From Candidatus Hydrogenedentota bacterium (GTDB lineage Bacteria; Hydrogenedentota; Hydrogenedentia; Hydrogenedentales; SLHB01), in NCBI GenBank assembly GCA_023384315.1, contig JAHDWY010000251.1, positions 1,000 through 6,864 on the forward strand: 5,865 nt of DNA. Reading direction: 5' to 3'. The notes below the pieces were generated by a model. It searched no databases and was not told the origin of the DNA. It was given only the letters and a program-made list of their open reading frames with translations. Below, one piece after another: positions 1-5,865 of the stretch (the stretch's first letter is position 1; the number at the start of each line of letters is the position of its first letter). Position numbers and translations under genes: made by a program.

Positions 1-507
1 CGGCATTTCCGGAGCAGTCGGCACGGGTGCGGGCTGCGTCACCGGAGGCGTGTCCTTTGCCGCGGTCGGGGTAGACGGCTCTGAGTTGGGCGTGTCTGGT
101 TTCGGTGACGTGGCTGCGTTACGGTCGCGTCGCGGTGGCGGGGCCGGGATGTACTTCGCGTTCGACTCGCTACGTTTTGCGGGCGAGCCCGATCCCCCGG
201 CCGACGCTACCGTGTCACCCGACTCCGGCGGTAACCTCACGGGCCGCGGCGCAACCTGCCTGCCTTCACCCTGGGAAGCTGCGGTCCCCGCAGGCACTCG
301 CTCCGGAATCTCAGCGGATTCTGAGTTCGACGCCACCGGAGCGGAACTCGTATCGCCGGTGAACCGCTGAACCAGGATGCCGGCGATAAAGAGCGCGCAC
401 ATCAGCAGCAGCAACGCACAGATCGCCATAACGAGCTGATAAGAGGAAAGCTGAAGGGCGGGTTGTTCCTTGGTACCCCGCGCGCGATTTCTATTCGGAT
501 TGCCCAT
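1..507 (-). CDS. Single-pass membrane protein with proline-rich periplasmic tail, 3' end beyond window (possible SPOR-type protein)
   Basis: The frame opens with ATG at 507-505 and stays open for 169 codons to the window edge, so the C-terminus is missing. Residues 1-21 are polar and basic (MGNPNRNRARGTKEQ...). Residues about 24-47 form one hydrophobic segment rich in Leu, Ala and Ile (QLVMAICALLLLMCALFIAG). Residues 50-169 are a low-complexity Pro/Ser/Thr/Ala/Glu linker with PAPPPRR near 121-127 and several PxP repeats. A short basic cytoplasmic tail, one TM helix and a long proline-rich linker is the usual layout of bitopic SPOR-domain cell-division proteins and of TonB-like or other envelope anchors. 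The diagnostic C-terminal domain lies outside the window, so that identity is inference. The start overlaps the end of the preceding gene by 17 nt in another frame. The nearest purine-rich stretch (GAGGAAG) is about 15 nt upstream, which is far for a Shine-Dalgarno sequence and suggests translational coupling. The coding frame is secure; the function is not. Confidence 0.8.
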   Translation of the reverse strand, partial: MGNPNRNRARGTKEQPALQLSSYQLVMAICALLLLMCALFIAGILVQRFTGDTSSAPVASNSESAEIPERVPAGTAASQGEGRQVAPRPVRLPPESGDTVASAGGSGSPAKRSESNAKYIPAPPPRRDRNAATSPKPDTPNSEPSTPTAAKDTPPVTQPAPVPTAPEMP

Positions 508-1054
508 GGTCGGTTTGCGCCACTTCCTCGGGTTGCGCGGCCTCTTCGTTCTCAGCCGCCTCCAATGCACTCAACTGCTCAACGAGCCGCGTACGGCCCT
601 GTTCCATTTCCGCAAAGGTGAGATTGGGGTCCCTCACTTCAATCAGCCGATTGTTAATACGGTCCGTAAAAAGGGCAACGCGACTGTCGCCATCCCCTTC
701 GGCCGATTCCTTCACATGCCGAAAGACTTTTTGCCGGCGCAACAACTGGGCGGCGAGAAACGCCTTCGCCAACTCTACCCGATCGGCTGACTCCACCGCA
801 TCGTAAAAGAGCTTGCGCAGCGGCGAATACGCTTCTTCTGGTTCCTGCTCGGCCACGCGGGGGTCGATATACTCCGTTTCCCACACGGCCAGGGCGCTGC
901 TCGCCATCTCCGGCTCGAAGGATTCACGGGCAAAATCGAGCCGCACCAAGGCCTGGTTTTCAATCTTCACCATCGACACGACGGTTTCACCATGCTCGAA
1001 CGACCGTTCGGTCGCCGCGCACTCCCGTCCAGGTTTGCCAATTCGAATTTCCAT
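491..1054 (-). CDS. Conserved hypothetical protein, planctomycete-type family, 187 aa
   Basis: The protein is soluble, with no signal peptide or TM segment. Its N-terminal module (about residues 1-60) contains MEIRIGKPGRECAATERSF, then HGETVVS and VRLDFARESFEPE, ending near AVWETEY. From memory, this resembles a family in Planctomycetota and related phyla with the pattern C-A-x-T-G-R-x-F-x-P-G-E, a hydrophobic/Ser strand, R-x-D-Y, and a Trp-rich stretch. A helical part follows (about 78-107, LRKLFYDAVES...LAAQLLRRQKVFR), then a strand-like VALFTDRINNRLIEV (about 116-130), which also fits that family. I could not verify the match and know no assigned function. Cys12 is the only cysteine, so a self-contained zinc finger is unlikely. 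Residues about 145-187 are a probable helix followed by an acidic tail. The start lies 6 nt after the stop of the AsmA-like gene. A GGGGAG sits about 16 nt upstream, further than usual. Its 3' end overlaps the next gene by 17 nt, which suggests co-expression. Confidence 0.83.
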   Translation of the reverse strand: MEIRIGKPGRECAATERSFEHGETVVSMVKIENQALVRLDFARESFEPEMASSALAVWETEYIDPRVAEQEPEEAYSPLRKLFYDAVESADRVELAKAFLAAQLLRRQKVFRHVKESAEGDGDSRVALFTDRINNRLIEVRDPNLTFAEMEQGRTRLVEQLSALEAAENEEAAQPEEVAQTDHGQSE

Positions 1055-1060
1055 ATGAGA

Positions 1061-4000
1061 CTACTTGCTGCTCCCCGATGACGCGGGCTTTCTCGCTCCA
1101 ACAATACCCCCGCCAATTTTAAGCAGATCGACCAGTATTTTTCTAGGGGCGTCGATTACGCGAAATGCTTCGTTCGCCGCTTCCAGGGCTCCGCTCACCA
1201 ACGTTACGTGTACGGGGGGCGTTTCCGCAAGGGAACTAACCGGTTTGAACGTAGGCCCGGAAAGCGTAAAGGCCAGTTCTATATCCTGCTGTGCCAGACG
1301 ATGCCCCTGCACGTTGAAGTTCTCCGCGAGCAAGGGAATGCGTTCCGCCGCGTCGGGCGTAACGGCAATCTGAATATCGTAGTTCATATCGCCGTCGGTG
1401 ACGAATTGCCCACTCGCCTGCATGCGCATCGCGTCCGAGGTCAGTTCGATACGTGGCGTTCGTACCACATCTTTCTCGAACTCCACATCGGCTTCAAGCG
1501 ACGAAAACTTCAACGACGGCGGGAGGGAGGAGACCTCGGAAGATTCCATCTGCTGCTCCAACATGGCCAGCAGGTAGTCGGCACTGAACTGCCCTTCGCC
1601 CATCGTGAAGTACCCTTTGCCTTGCAAGGTTCCGGGATCGTCGCGATCCTGGGAGTAGGCGATCTTGCCCGACATGTTCCCTCGGAACACGTGGGGCAGG
1701 TCCAGCGTATCCATCATGTACGCCGCCGGGATCCCTTCCCAACTGGCCTCCGACTCGAACGAGTTTTGTTTCCGATAGTTCCGGTAGGAGCCGCTCACCT
1801 GCCCCTCGTCAACAACGGCTTCATAATGGCTCAGCCCGACCTCGGTTAGTGTGGCGAATCCTTCGCCCGTGAAGTTCGTGCCACGCCACGGCGGGACTGT
1901 CAACTGCTCGGCTGCGATCCGGTACGTCCAGCGCCGGTCCACGGGCGGATACTTCTCGAAATCCCGCTCGAGCGGCGCAAACCACTTTCCGCCCCGTATG
2001 GGAGGGGTCTCTCCGGACTCCACCTGGATCGTCAGTTCCCCGGTCTCTTCCGAACCGCTGACCATCCCGCCTTCGAGACGAACGCCTTTCAGCGCGATAG
2101 GAACTTCGCTCGTGTCCGCCTGGAGGGAGATTCGATCGATATCGCAGGTGAACCGGGAACGCCAGCCATCGGTGCTGGCTTCATCCCGCTCCCAAACGTA
2201 GGTGCCGTTGGAGCCTATGCCTCCCGTGATGGTGTACGGGAGCGGAAGGCATTTGCCCACGGACACCACGTCCACGGACTCCGACCGCGCCTCGGCTTGT
2301 TTCAGGCGCCATTTCCCGCCGTCATGTTGCAGACTCGTCGTCCCCGCGAGTTCCGTTCCCGCGATGAGACCCCGGACTGTGCATTCGAAGGACCGGCGCG
2401 GGGTGAACGTGCCCATAACTTGCCCGTTAGCGCCGATACCGACGGGCTTGAGAAACCACCAGCGATACCCGATCTCCGTCTGAGTCGCGTCGATGTCCGC
2501 CTCGAACTCGACTTTCTTTTCGGTGAACTTCACTTTCGCGTTAATCGCACCGCTTCCCGCAAGTTCCGCGTTGCGAATGGTGCTGGCAAGTTTCGAGTCC
2601 TCGATGGCGGTCAACGACCCGGCGACCGTGGCGCTTCCTGTCTTCGTATCGAGATCGTAGCTCCCGGTTAACATCATGGGCTGCCCCATGAACGTGGCGT
2701 TGAGCGGGTTGACTTGGACCGCGCCCGCTTCGAGCGTCACCCGCCCGGCCAGCCCCGTTGCCTCCAGCCCCGTGCTCTTGTGCACGATTTTGCCATCGAG
2801 CACAGGGATCGTTCCGCTGGGCTGTTTACTCTCGGAGTCCCACGCCACCTCAAATCGGCCCAACCGAAGCTCGCCCCCGGGATAGGTTGAATCGGTAGGC
2901 CGGAACGTCATCGCCCCGCCTTGCGCAGCGGCCACCGTCCGAATGACGGGGTTCTCGGTTGTGCCCGTGAGGGTCAACATGCACTCTTCCAGTTCATCGA
3001 CGGTGTACTCGATTTCGCCAAACTGCTCCAGGCGATCTGCCAAAACGGAACTCAGGATTTCGCGTACGGGCAATCGGGACGATGTGAATGTCAGGTCCAG
3101 CACGGGCGCCCCATTGCTGAATGCAACGGAGCCGCTGAGGTTTCCTGCCAACGTTTCGGTATCCGCGCTGGCCATACTCAACCGCAGCGTCCGGGTATCC
3201 GGGCGGTACGTCCCGTAGGCACTTAGCGCCCCAGTCACAGGGGGCAGATAATCGGGCTGGTCTCGCACTTGAAGGTCTTCGAACAATGACTCCAGCGACA
3301 GGGAGATCGAGCCATTCTCGTTGCCGGCGAGCCGGGCAATAGGCGCCGCCGAGCCGGTCCGTACAATGCGCTGGCTGGCGGGCAGGAACACATTCACGTC
3401 CTCGGCGGATATCTCATCGCACTGAATCCGCAAGTCGAAGCTCGTTGCCGACGAGTACTGAACGTCGATGTTGAAGCCCTTGTCCTCGTCGCCGGCCAGA
3501 TCCCCGTTGATCGTGCCGGTCACCGACGACGACCCGGTGAGCCTTGCGATGTCGAGATTCAGCGAAGTCAGCTCAAGTCGGGTATCGCGGACTACGTTCT
3601 CGACGACGAGGGTACACCCCGAACCGGTCAGTCGAAAGGGGATTCTTGAACCAGCGCGTTCGCTGCCAGACGGTACGTCTGGTGAGAACCAGGGATTGGC
3701 CGGGTCTCTACGAACACGAAACGCCGCACCATCCAACCGGATATGCTCGACCGAGATTTCACCCGCCAGAAGGTCCAGCAGATCGATGTAGACGACCGCT
3801 TCGGGTGCGGTCACGTGGAATTCGCCGTACGACGCTGTCGGATATCGCAGTGCAACCCCTTCCGCCCGCAGTCCGCGAAGTCCGAACGCGGTGATCTCTT
3901 CGACTTCCAGGTGGGCACCCGTACGGGTGCGAGCCGTTTCCAGAAGAACACCCCGCAACCCCTCAAGACGGTATTTGGCATACAGGGCTCCACCGGCCAC

Positions 4001-4075
4001 AACCGCAGTCAAGACCAGCAGACCCACTAACCACAGTCGGGAATAGCGGGACGCCGCGACATTCGACTCGTCCAT
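1061..4075 (-). CDS. AsmA-like inner-membrane-anchored envelope protein, 1004 aa
   Basis: The N-terminus has a short tail, one hydrophobic anchor at about residues 14-33 (LWLVGLLVLTAVVAGGALYA), and basic residues on both sides. A segment at about 45-80 (TRTGAHLEVEEITAFGLRGL) resembles the start of AsmA-type proteins. The remainder is a long series of alternating polar and hydrophobic beta-strand stretches with almost no cysteine, as expected for a repeating beta-groove. The C-terminal region (about 795-945) fits the AsmA-like C-terminal domain: GKIAYSQ, GKGYFTMGEGQF, LPPSLKFSSLEADVEF, then strands such as IELTSDAMRMQASGQF and DIQIAVTP. AsmA, YdbH and TamB relatives span the periplasm and are implicated in moving phospholipid between inner and outer membranes, so this protein implies a diderm envelope. 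Its exact subfamily is not certain, and no gene symbol is justified. It starts 13 nt after the recA stop with no recognisable Shine-Dalgarno sequence, consistent with coupling to recA. Weaker alternative: another large beta-rich periplasmic protein. Confidence 0.88.
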   Translation of the reverse strand: MDESNVAASRYSRLWLVGLLVLTAVVAGGALYAKYRLEGLRGVLLETARTRTGAHLEVEEITAFGLRGLRAEGVALRYPTASYGEFHVTAPEAVVYIDLLDLLAGEISVEHIRLDGAAFRVRRDPANPWFSPDVPSGSERAGSRIPFRLTGSGCTLVVENVVRDTRLELTSLNLDIARLTGSSSVTGTINGDLAGDEDKGFNIDVQYSSATSFDLRIQCDEISAEDVNVFLPASQRIVRTGSAAPIARLAGNENGSISLSLESLFEDLQVRDQPDYLPPVTGALSAYGTYRPDTRTLRLSMASADTETLAGNLSGSVAFSNGAPVLDLTFTSSRLPVREILSSVLADRLEQFGEIEYTVDELEECMLTLTGTTENPVIRTVAAAQGGAMTFRPTDSTYPGGELRLGRFEVAWDSESKQPSGTIPVLDGKIVHKSTGLEATGLAGRVTLEAGAVQVNPLNATFMGQPMMLTGSYDLDTKTGSATVAGSLTAIEDSKLASTIRNAELAGSGAINAKVKFTEKKVEFEADIDATQTEIGYRWWFLKPVGIGANGQVMGTFTPRRSFECTVRGLIAGTELAGTTSLQHDGGKWRLKQAEARSESVDVVSVGKCLPLPYTITGGIGSNGTYVWERDEASTDGWRSRFTCDIDRISLQADTSEVPIALKGVRLEGGMVSGSEETGELTIQVESGETPPIRGGKWFAPLERDFEKYPPVDRRWTYRIAAEQLTVPPWRGTNFTGEGFATLTEVGLSHYEAVVDEGQVSGSYRNYRKQNSFESEASWEGIPAAYMMDTLDLPHVFRGNMSGKIAYSQDRDDPGTLQGKGYFTMGEGQFSADYLLAMLEQQMESSEVSSLPPSLKFSSLEADVEFEKDVVRTPRIELTSDAMRMQASGQFVTDGDMNYDIQIAVTPDAAERIPLLAENFNVQGHRLAQQDIELAFTLSGPTFKPVSSLAETPPVHVTLVSGALEAANEAFRVIDAPRKILVDLLKIGGGIVGARKPASSGSSK

Positions 4076-4088
4076 ACTACGCGGGGTA

Positions 4089-5150
4089 TCAACTGCTGGC
4101 GTTCGTCTCGGCCGGAACCTCAGCCGCCGGTTCGTCCGATTCGATCCAATTGAGCCCCTTCTCCTTGATTATCTGCGTTCGGAGCTGATCGGCGATTTCC
4201 GGGTTATCCCGAAGGAATTGGCGCGTGTTCTCTCGTCCCTGGCCCAAGTTCTCGCCATTCATGGAGAACCAGGCTCCGCTCTTCTGGATGAGCTTGCTTT
4301 CGACGGCCAAGTCCAGCAGATCACCCTCCCGGGAAATGCCTTCGTTGAACAGTATATCGAATTCCGCCTGGCGGAAGGGAGGACCCATCTTATTCTTCAC
4401 GACCTTCGCCCGAACCCGGTTACCGACGTCCTGGTCTCGCTCCTTGATTGTGGCGATTCGGCGCACGTCGATCCGCATACTCGAGTAGAACTTCAGCGCG
4501 CGGCCTCCGGTGGTGGTCTCCGGGCTGCCAAACATGACCCCAATCTTCTCACGAATCTGATTGATGAAGATGACCAGGGTCTTGGAACGGCTGATCGATG
4601 CGGTGAGCTTGCGCAGGGCCTGCGACATCAGTCGGGCCTGAAGACCGACGTGGGTATCACCCATTTCGCCCTCGACTTCGGCCTTTGGAACCAACGCCGC
4701 GACCGAGTCGATGACGATCACATCCACCGCGTTGCTCCGCACGAGCGTTTCGCAGATCTCCAGTGCCTGCTCCGCCGTATCCGGCTGCGATACCAAGAGG
4801 TTATCGATATCGACGCCTAACCGGGTCGCAAAGGTGGGGTCCAGCGCATGCTCCGCGTCGATAAAACAAGCGATGCCGCCGGCCTTCTGTGCGTTCGCAA
4901 CCACATGGAGCGCAAGGGTCGTCTTACCGGACGACTCCGGGCCGAAAACCTCGACCACACGGCCGCGCGGCATCCCGCCCACGCCCGTGGCAATATCCAG
5001 CGAAAGACTGCCTGTGGATATGGCAGGCGCGCGCCGATCGAAATGATCATCTCCAAGTCGTACCAGCGTTCCGCGACCAAACTGCTTCTCGAGTTGTGAA
5101 ACCGCGATATCCAGGGCCTTGCCCTTCGGATCGGTCTTCGTGTCAGCCAT
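4089..5150 (-). CDS. recA: RecA recombinase, 353 aa, complete
   Basis: RecA is the DNA-dependent ATPase that forms filaments on single-stranded DNA, drives strand exchange and stimulates LexA self-cleavage. Family landmarks are all present with a constant +4 offset from E. coli numbering. They are Walker A GPESSGKT (70-77, Lys76), the catalytic Glu100 in IDAEHALDP, Walker B VIVIDSVAAL (144-153, Asp148), loop L1 around EVEGEMGDTHVGLQAR (158-173), and loop L2 from NQIREKIG with Gln198 through the ETTTGG stretch. The interface lysines in KVVKNK (Lys252, Lys254) are also there. The C-terminal domain runs to KGLNWIE and ends in a short acidic tail (about 337-348). Length is normal, and there is no intein or frameshift. 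The ATG start is supported by AAGGAG (5158-5163) 7 nt upstream and by the usual N-terminal polymerisation helix (KALDIAVSQLEKQFG). It has its own promoter at 5195-5223. The next gene starts 13 nt past its stop; recX is not adjacent. Confidence 0.99.
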   Translation of the reverse strand: MADTKTDPKGKALDIAVSQLEKQFGRGTLVRLGDDHFDRRAPAISTGSLSLDIATGVGGMPRGRVVEVFGPESSGKTTLALHVVANAQKAGGIACFIDAEHALDPTFATRLGVDIDNLLVSQPDTAEQALEICETLVRSNAVDVIVIDSVAALVPKAEVEGEMGDTHVGLQARLMSQALRKLTASISRSKTLVIFINQIREKIGVMFGSPETTTGGRALKFYSSMRIDVRRIATIKERDQDVGNRVRAKVVKNKMGPPFRQAEFDILFNEGISREGDLLDLAVESKLIQKSGAWFSMNGENLGQGRENTRQFLRDNPEIADQLRTQIIKEKGLNWIESDEPAAEVPAETNASS

Positions 5151-5157
5151 CGGAGTT

Positions 5158-5163
5158 CTCCTT
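5158..5163 (-). promoter_or_regulatory. Shine-Dalgarno sequence of recA
   Basis: AAGGAG on the minus strand ends 7 nt before the ATG at 5150, which fixes the recA start. It is the only strong, well-spaced ribosome binding site among the four genes here. The last AA of the hairpin arm CTGAA at 5166-5162 overlaps its first two bases. A weak RNA stem (TTCAG 5176-5172 pairing with CTGAA 5166-5162, 5-nt loop) could therefore touch the ribosome site, although five pairs alone would be only marginally stable. Confidence 0.85.
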
Positions 5164-5172
5164 CAGAGATAC

Positions 5173-5186
5173 TGAAAATCTTTTCA
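5173..5186. promoter_or_regulatory. Palindrome at recA transcription start, candidate operator
   Basis: TGAAAA-TC-TTTTCA (plus strand) is a perfect 6-bp inverted repeat with a 2-bp centre, at about +3 to +16 of the predicted recA transcript. The 2-nt centre is too short for an RNA hairpin loop, so a DNA-binding dimer is the more natural reading. recA is commonly repressed by LexA, whose site varies widely between phyla. The sequence does not match the proteobacterial CTGT-N8-ACAG or the Bacillus-type GAAC-N4-GTTC, so assigning it to LexA is inference from position and symmetry. Confidence 0.45.
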
Positions 5187-5194
5187 CTTTCCGT

Positions 5195-5223
5195 ATACTA
5201 CACACAGCCCCGCGCTCTGTCAA
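5195..5223 (-). promoter_or_regulatory. Predicted sigma70-type recA promoter
   Basis: On the minus strand, a perfect -35 box TTGACA (5223-5218) is followed by a 17-nt spacer and a -10 box TAGTAT (5200-5195, 4 of 6 consensus bases, including the key TA...T positions). Transcription is predicted to start near the A at 5188, giving a leader of about 38 nt before the recA ATG. Optimal spacing, the exact -35 and placement directly upstream of recA make this a confident call. No other ORF on this strand reads in from the right, so this promoter probably drives recA and the three genes behind it. Confidence 0.8.
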
Positions 5224-5230
5224 GTAGTAT
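5195..5230. repeat. 7-bp inverted repeat bracketing the recA promoter core
   Basis: On the plus strand, ATACTAC (5195-5201) and GTAGTAT (5224-5230) are exact reverse complements separated by 22 bp. The first arm covers the -10 box and the second abuts the -35 box. With a 1-nt offset, inner ACAG/CTGT tetramers also pair. It may be a second operator, or partly a by-product of the TAGTAT -10 sequence. The arms are real; the function is inferred. Confidence 0.4.
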
Positions 5231-5396
5231 TCTCGGCAGGAAATCGCACCGCTCCATTCTAGTCCCTTCCATGAAGAAAGTCCAAGCTATTCGTATATCC
5301 GCCGATACGCTCCGATTCGCACCGCCCCCGGATCGATTCCCCGCTCCGAACATGGCCCTTGACCCGATCCGCCAAAACACAAGGAGATTTTCCCAA

Positions 5397-5693
5397 TTGG
5401 ATCATGAAGATACCCAAAGGGACCTTGGACGTCCTCGCCCTGGGTCCCACGGCTATGACCGCAGGCTGTCCAGCAATACTTCTTGGGCGGGGACGCCAGC
5501 GACAGGGGACGTACTTTCACACGCTTCGGATCTTGGCGCTTTGGATTTCGAATCTGATCGCGCCTCGCTGAACTCTGCTTTGCAGCGTACGCAGTCGATG
5601 CAGGGGGAAGTACAGGATGAGCCAGCGAAAGCGGAAGGGGGGAGTACACCGGGAAATCCGCCCGCAACGTTTGCGTTCCGACTGTTTCGGTAG
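5397..5693 (+). CDS. Doubtful small ORF, 98 aa, no recognised family
   Basis: This plus-strand frame can start at a TTG (5397) placed 10 nt after AAGGAG (5381-5386), and ends with TAG at 5691-5693. The same frame extends back to an ATG at 5271, which has no Shine-Dalgarno sequence. The product would be polar and low in cysteine, with a modest amphipathic-looking stretch (DLGALDFESDRASLNSALQR, about residues 46-65). I recognise no domain. Third-position GC looks close to background, and two minus-strand frames over the same region are also open, so chance is a serious explanation. It would be divergent from recA. It is listed only because it is the best-supported coding candidate in the long gap. 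Confidence 0.15.
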   Translation: MDHEDTQRDLGRPRPGSHGYDRRLSSNTSWAGTPATGDVLSHASDLGALDFESDRASLNSALQRTQSMQGEVQDEPAKAEGGSTPGNPPATFAFRLFR

Positions 5694-5694
5694 T

Positions 5695-5719
5695 TTATAT
5701 ACAAAGACCGTTATATACA
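5695..5719. repeat. 9-bp direct repeat TTATATACA
   Basis: TTATATACA occurs at 5695-5703 and again at 5711-5719, 16 bp start to start with a 7-bp spacer, at the border between GC-rich and AT-richer DNA. Direct repeats of this spacing can be regulator sites or promoter-like AT patches. Only two copies are present, so an iteron-type origin is not supported. Confidence 0.4.
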
Positions 5720-5812
5720 CAGTTCGCTCGAAGGCAGCAGATTTGTAAGTGAATTAATCACGACATGGTTGTTCGAGAGCCCAACGCCGCAATGTATGGC
5801 AGAATGGACTTA

Positions 5813-5829
5813 GAATATTGACAGTATTC
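5813..5829. promoter_or_regulatory. 17-bp near-palindrome around a TTGACA box
   Basis: GAATATTGACAGTATTC is symmetrical about 5821 with 7 of 8 base pairs matching. It encloses TTGACA (5818-5823), a possible plus-strand -35 box. No good -10 box stands at 16-18 nt; the nearest AT-rich hexamer, TAAATT at 5845, is 21 nt away, so promoter function is weakly supported. It could be an operator for a rightward gene beyond the window. AGAATA and TTGACAG also occur next to each other in the recA promoter, separated there by four extra bases. Confidence 0.35.
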
Positions 5830-5865
5830 CAAGACCACTCAGAGTAAATTATCTACGACTTTCTC

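Larger units (their letters stand above)
5231..5865. other. Gene-poor region upstream of recA
   Basis: This 635-bp stretch has no gene I can support firmly. All three minus-strand frames entering from the right edge hit stops within about 30 nt, so no gene reads in towards recA. Overlapping open frames between 5259 and 5720 on both strands look like random translations of GC-rich DNA. I saw no tRNA, rRNA, RNase P or tmRNA signature, no CRISPR repeats and no transposase. From about 5694 the sequence is clearly AT-richer than the rest of the window and contains short repeats and a palindrome, listed separately. Confidence 0.6.

Noticed and set aside
1208..1849. Plus-strand open frame of 213 codons opposite the AsmA-like gene
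   Set aside because: It lies entirely antisense to a well-supported gene, is rich in Arg and His as expected for a shadow of GC-rich coding DNA, and shows no recognisable domain.
4218..4820. Plus-strand open frame of 200 codons opposite recA
   Set aside because: It is antisense to the most certain gene in the window, and its length is explained by codon bias of recA on the other strand.
5198..5257. 19-codon minus-strand mini-ORF with an AAGGGA-like site, read as a recA leader peptide
   Set aside because: It spans the -35 and -10 boxes of the predicted recA promoter, so it would lie upstream of the transcript. A leader peptide would need a second, unseen promoter.
5287..5667. Minus-strand open frame of 126 codons upstream of recA
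   Set aside because: Its composition is random-looking (many Arg, Ser, Pro and scattered Cys), it has no convincing ribosome site, and other frames overlap the same DNA. I recognise no motif.
5453..5704. Cys-rich stretch (SPCIDCVRCK) in a minus-strand frame suggesting an iron-sulfur or zinc motif
   Set aside because: The surrounding translation is low-complexity Ser/Ala/Pro/Glu without a fold-like pattern or a second Cys cluster, and the frame has no good start signal.
5749..5761. GTGA-N5-TCAC as a CRP/FNR-type site
   Set aside because: CRP sites have TGTGA-N6-TCACA spacing; here the spacer is 5 and the outer bases do not match.
5765..5821. 18-codon plus-strand ORF near the right edge
   Set aside because: It is too short, has no Shine-Dalgarno sequence, and its stop falls inside the palindrome; chance is sufficient.

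Overview
This window looks like chromosomal DNA from an uncultured or poorly studied GC-rich diderm bacterium. Two things suggest a relative of the Planctomycetota/PVC group or a candidate phylum near it, such as Hydrogenedentota: a full-length canonical RecA, and a small conserved protein whose layout I recall from planctomycete-type genomes. A large AsmA-like protein implies an outer membrane. The placement is inference and no phylum is certain.

Every convincing gene is on the minus strand and reads right to left: recA (4089-5150), a 1004-residue membrane-anchored AsmA-like protein (1061-4075), a 187-residue conserved hypothetical protein (491-1054), and the first 169 codons of a single-pass membrane protein with a proline-rich tail that runs off the left edge (1-507). 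The junctions are 13 nt, 6 nt and a 17-nt overlap, so the four probably form one transcription unit. No recX, lexA or other repair gene follows recA. The downstream genes appear to concern the cell envelope or are unknown.

Upstream of recA is a clear sigma70-type promoter (TTGACA, 17-nt spacer, TAGTAT) with a good Shine-Dalgarno sequence. A perfect TGAAAA-N2-TTTTCA palindrome lies at the predicted transcription start, and a 7-bp inverted repeat flanks the promoter core. These are candidate operator sites, possibly for a LexA-type repressor, but the match to any known SOS box is not established.

The remaining 0.64 kb to the right edge holds no gene I can support with confidence. It contains one weak plus-strand ORF (best start 5397) and becomes AT-richer after about 5694. 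There it carries a 9-bp direct repeat and a 17-bp near-palindrome around a second TTGACA. No minus-strand frame stays open from the right edge, so recA is the first gene of its unit.
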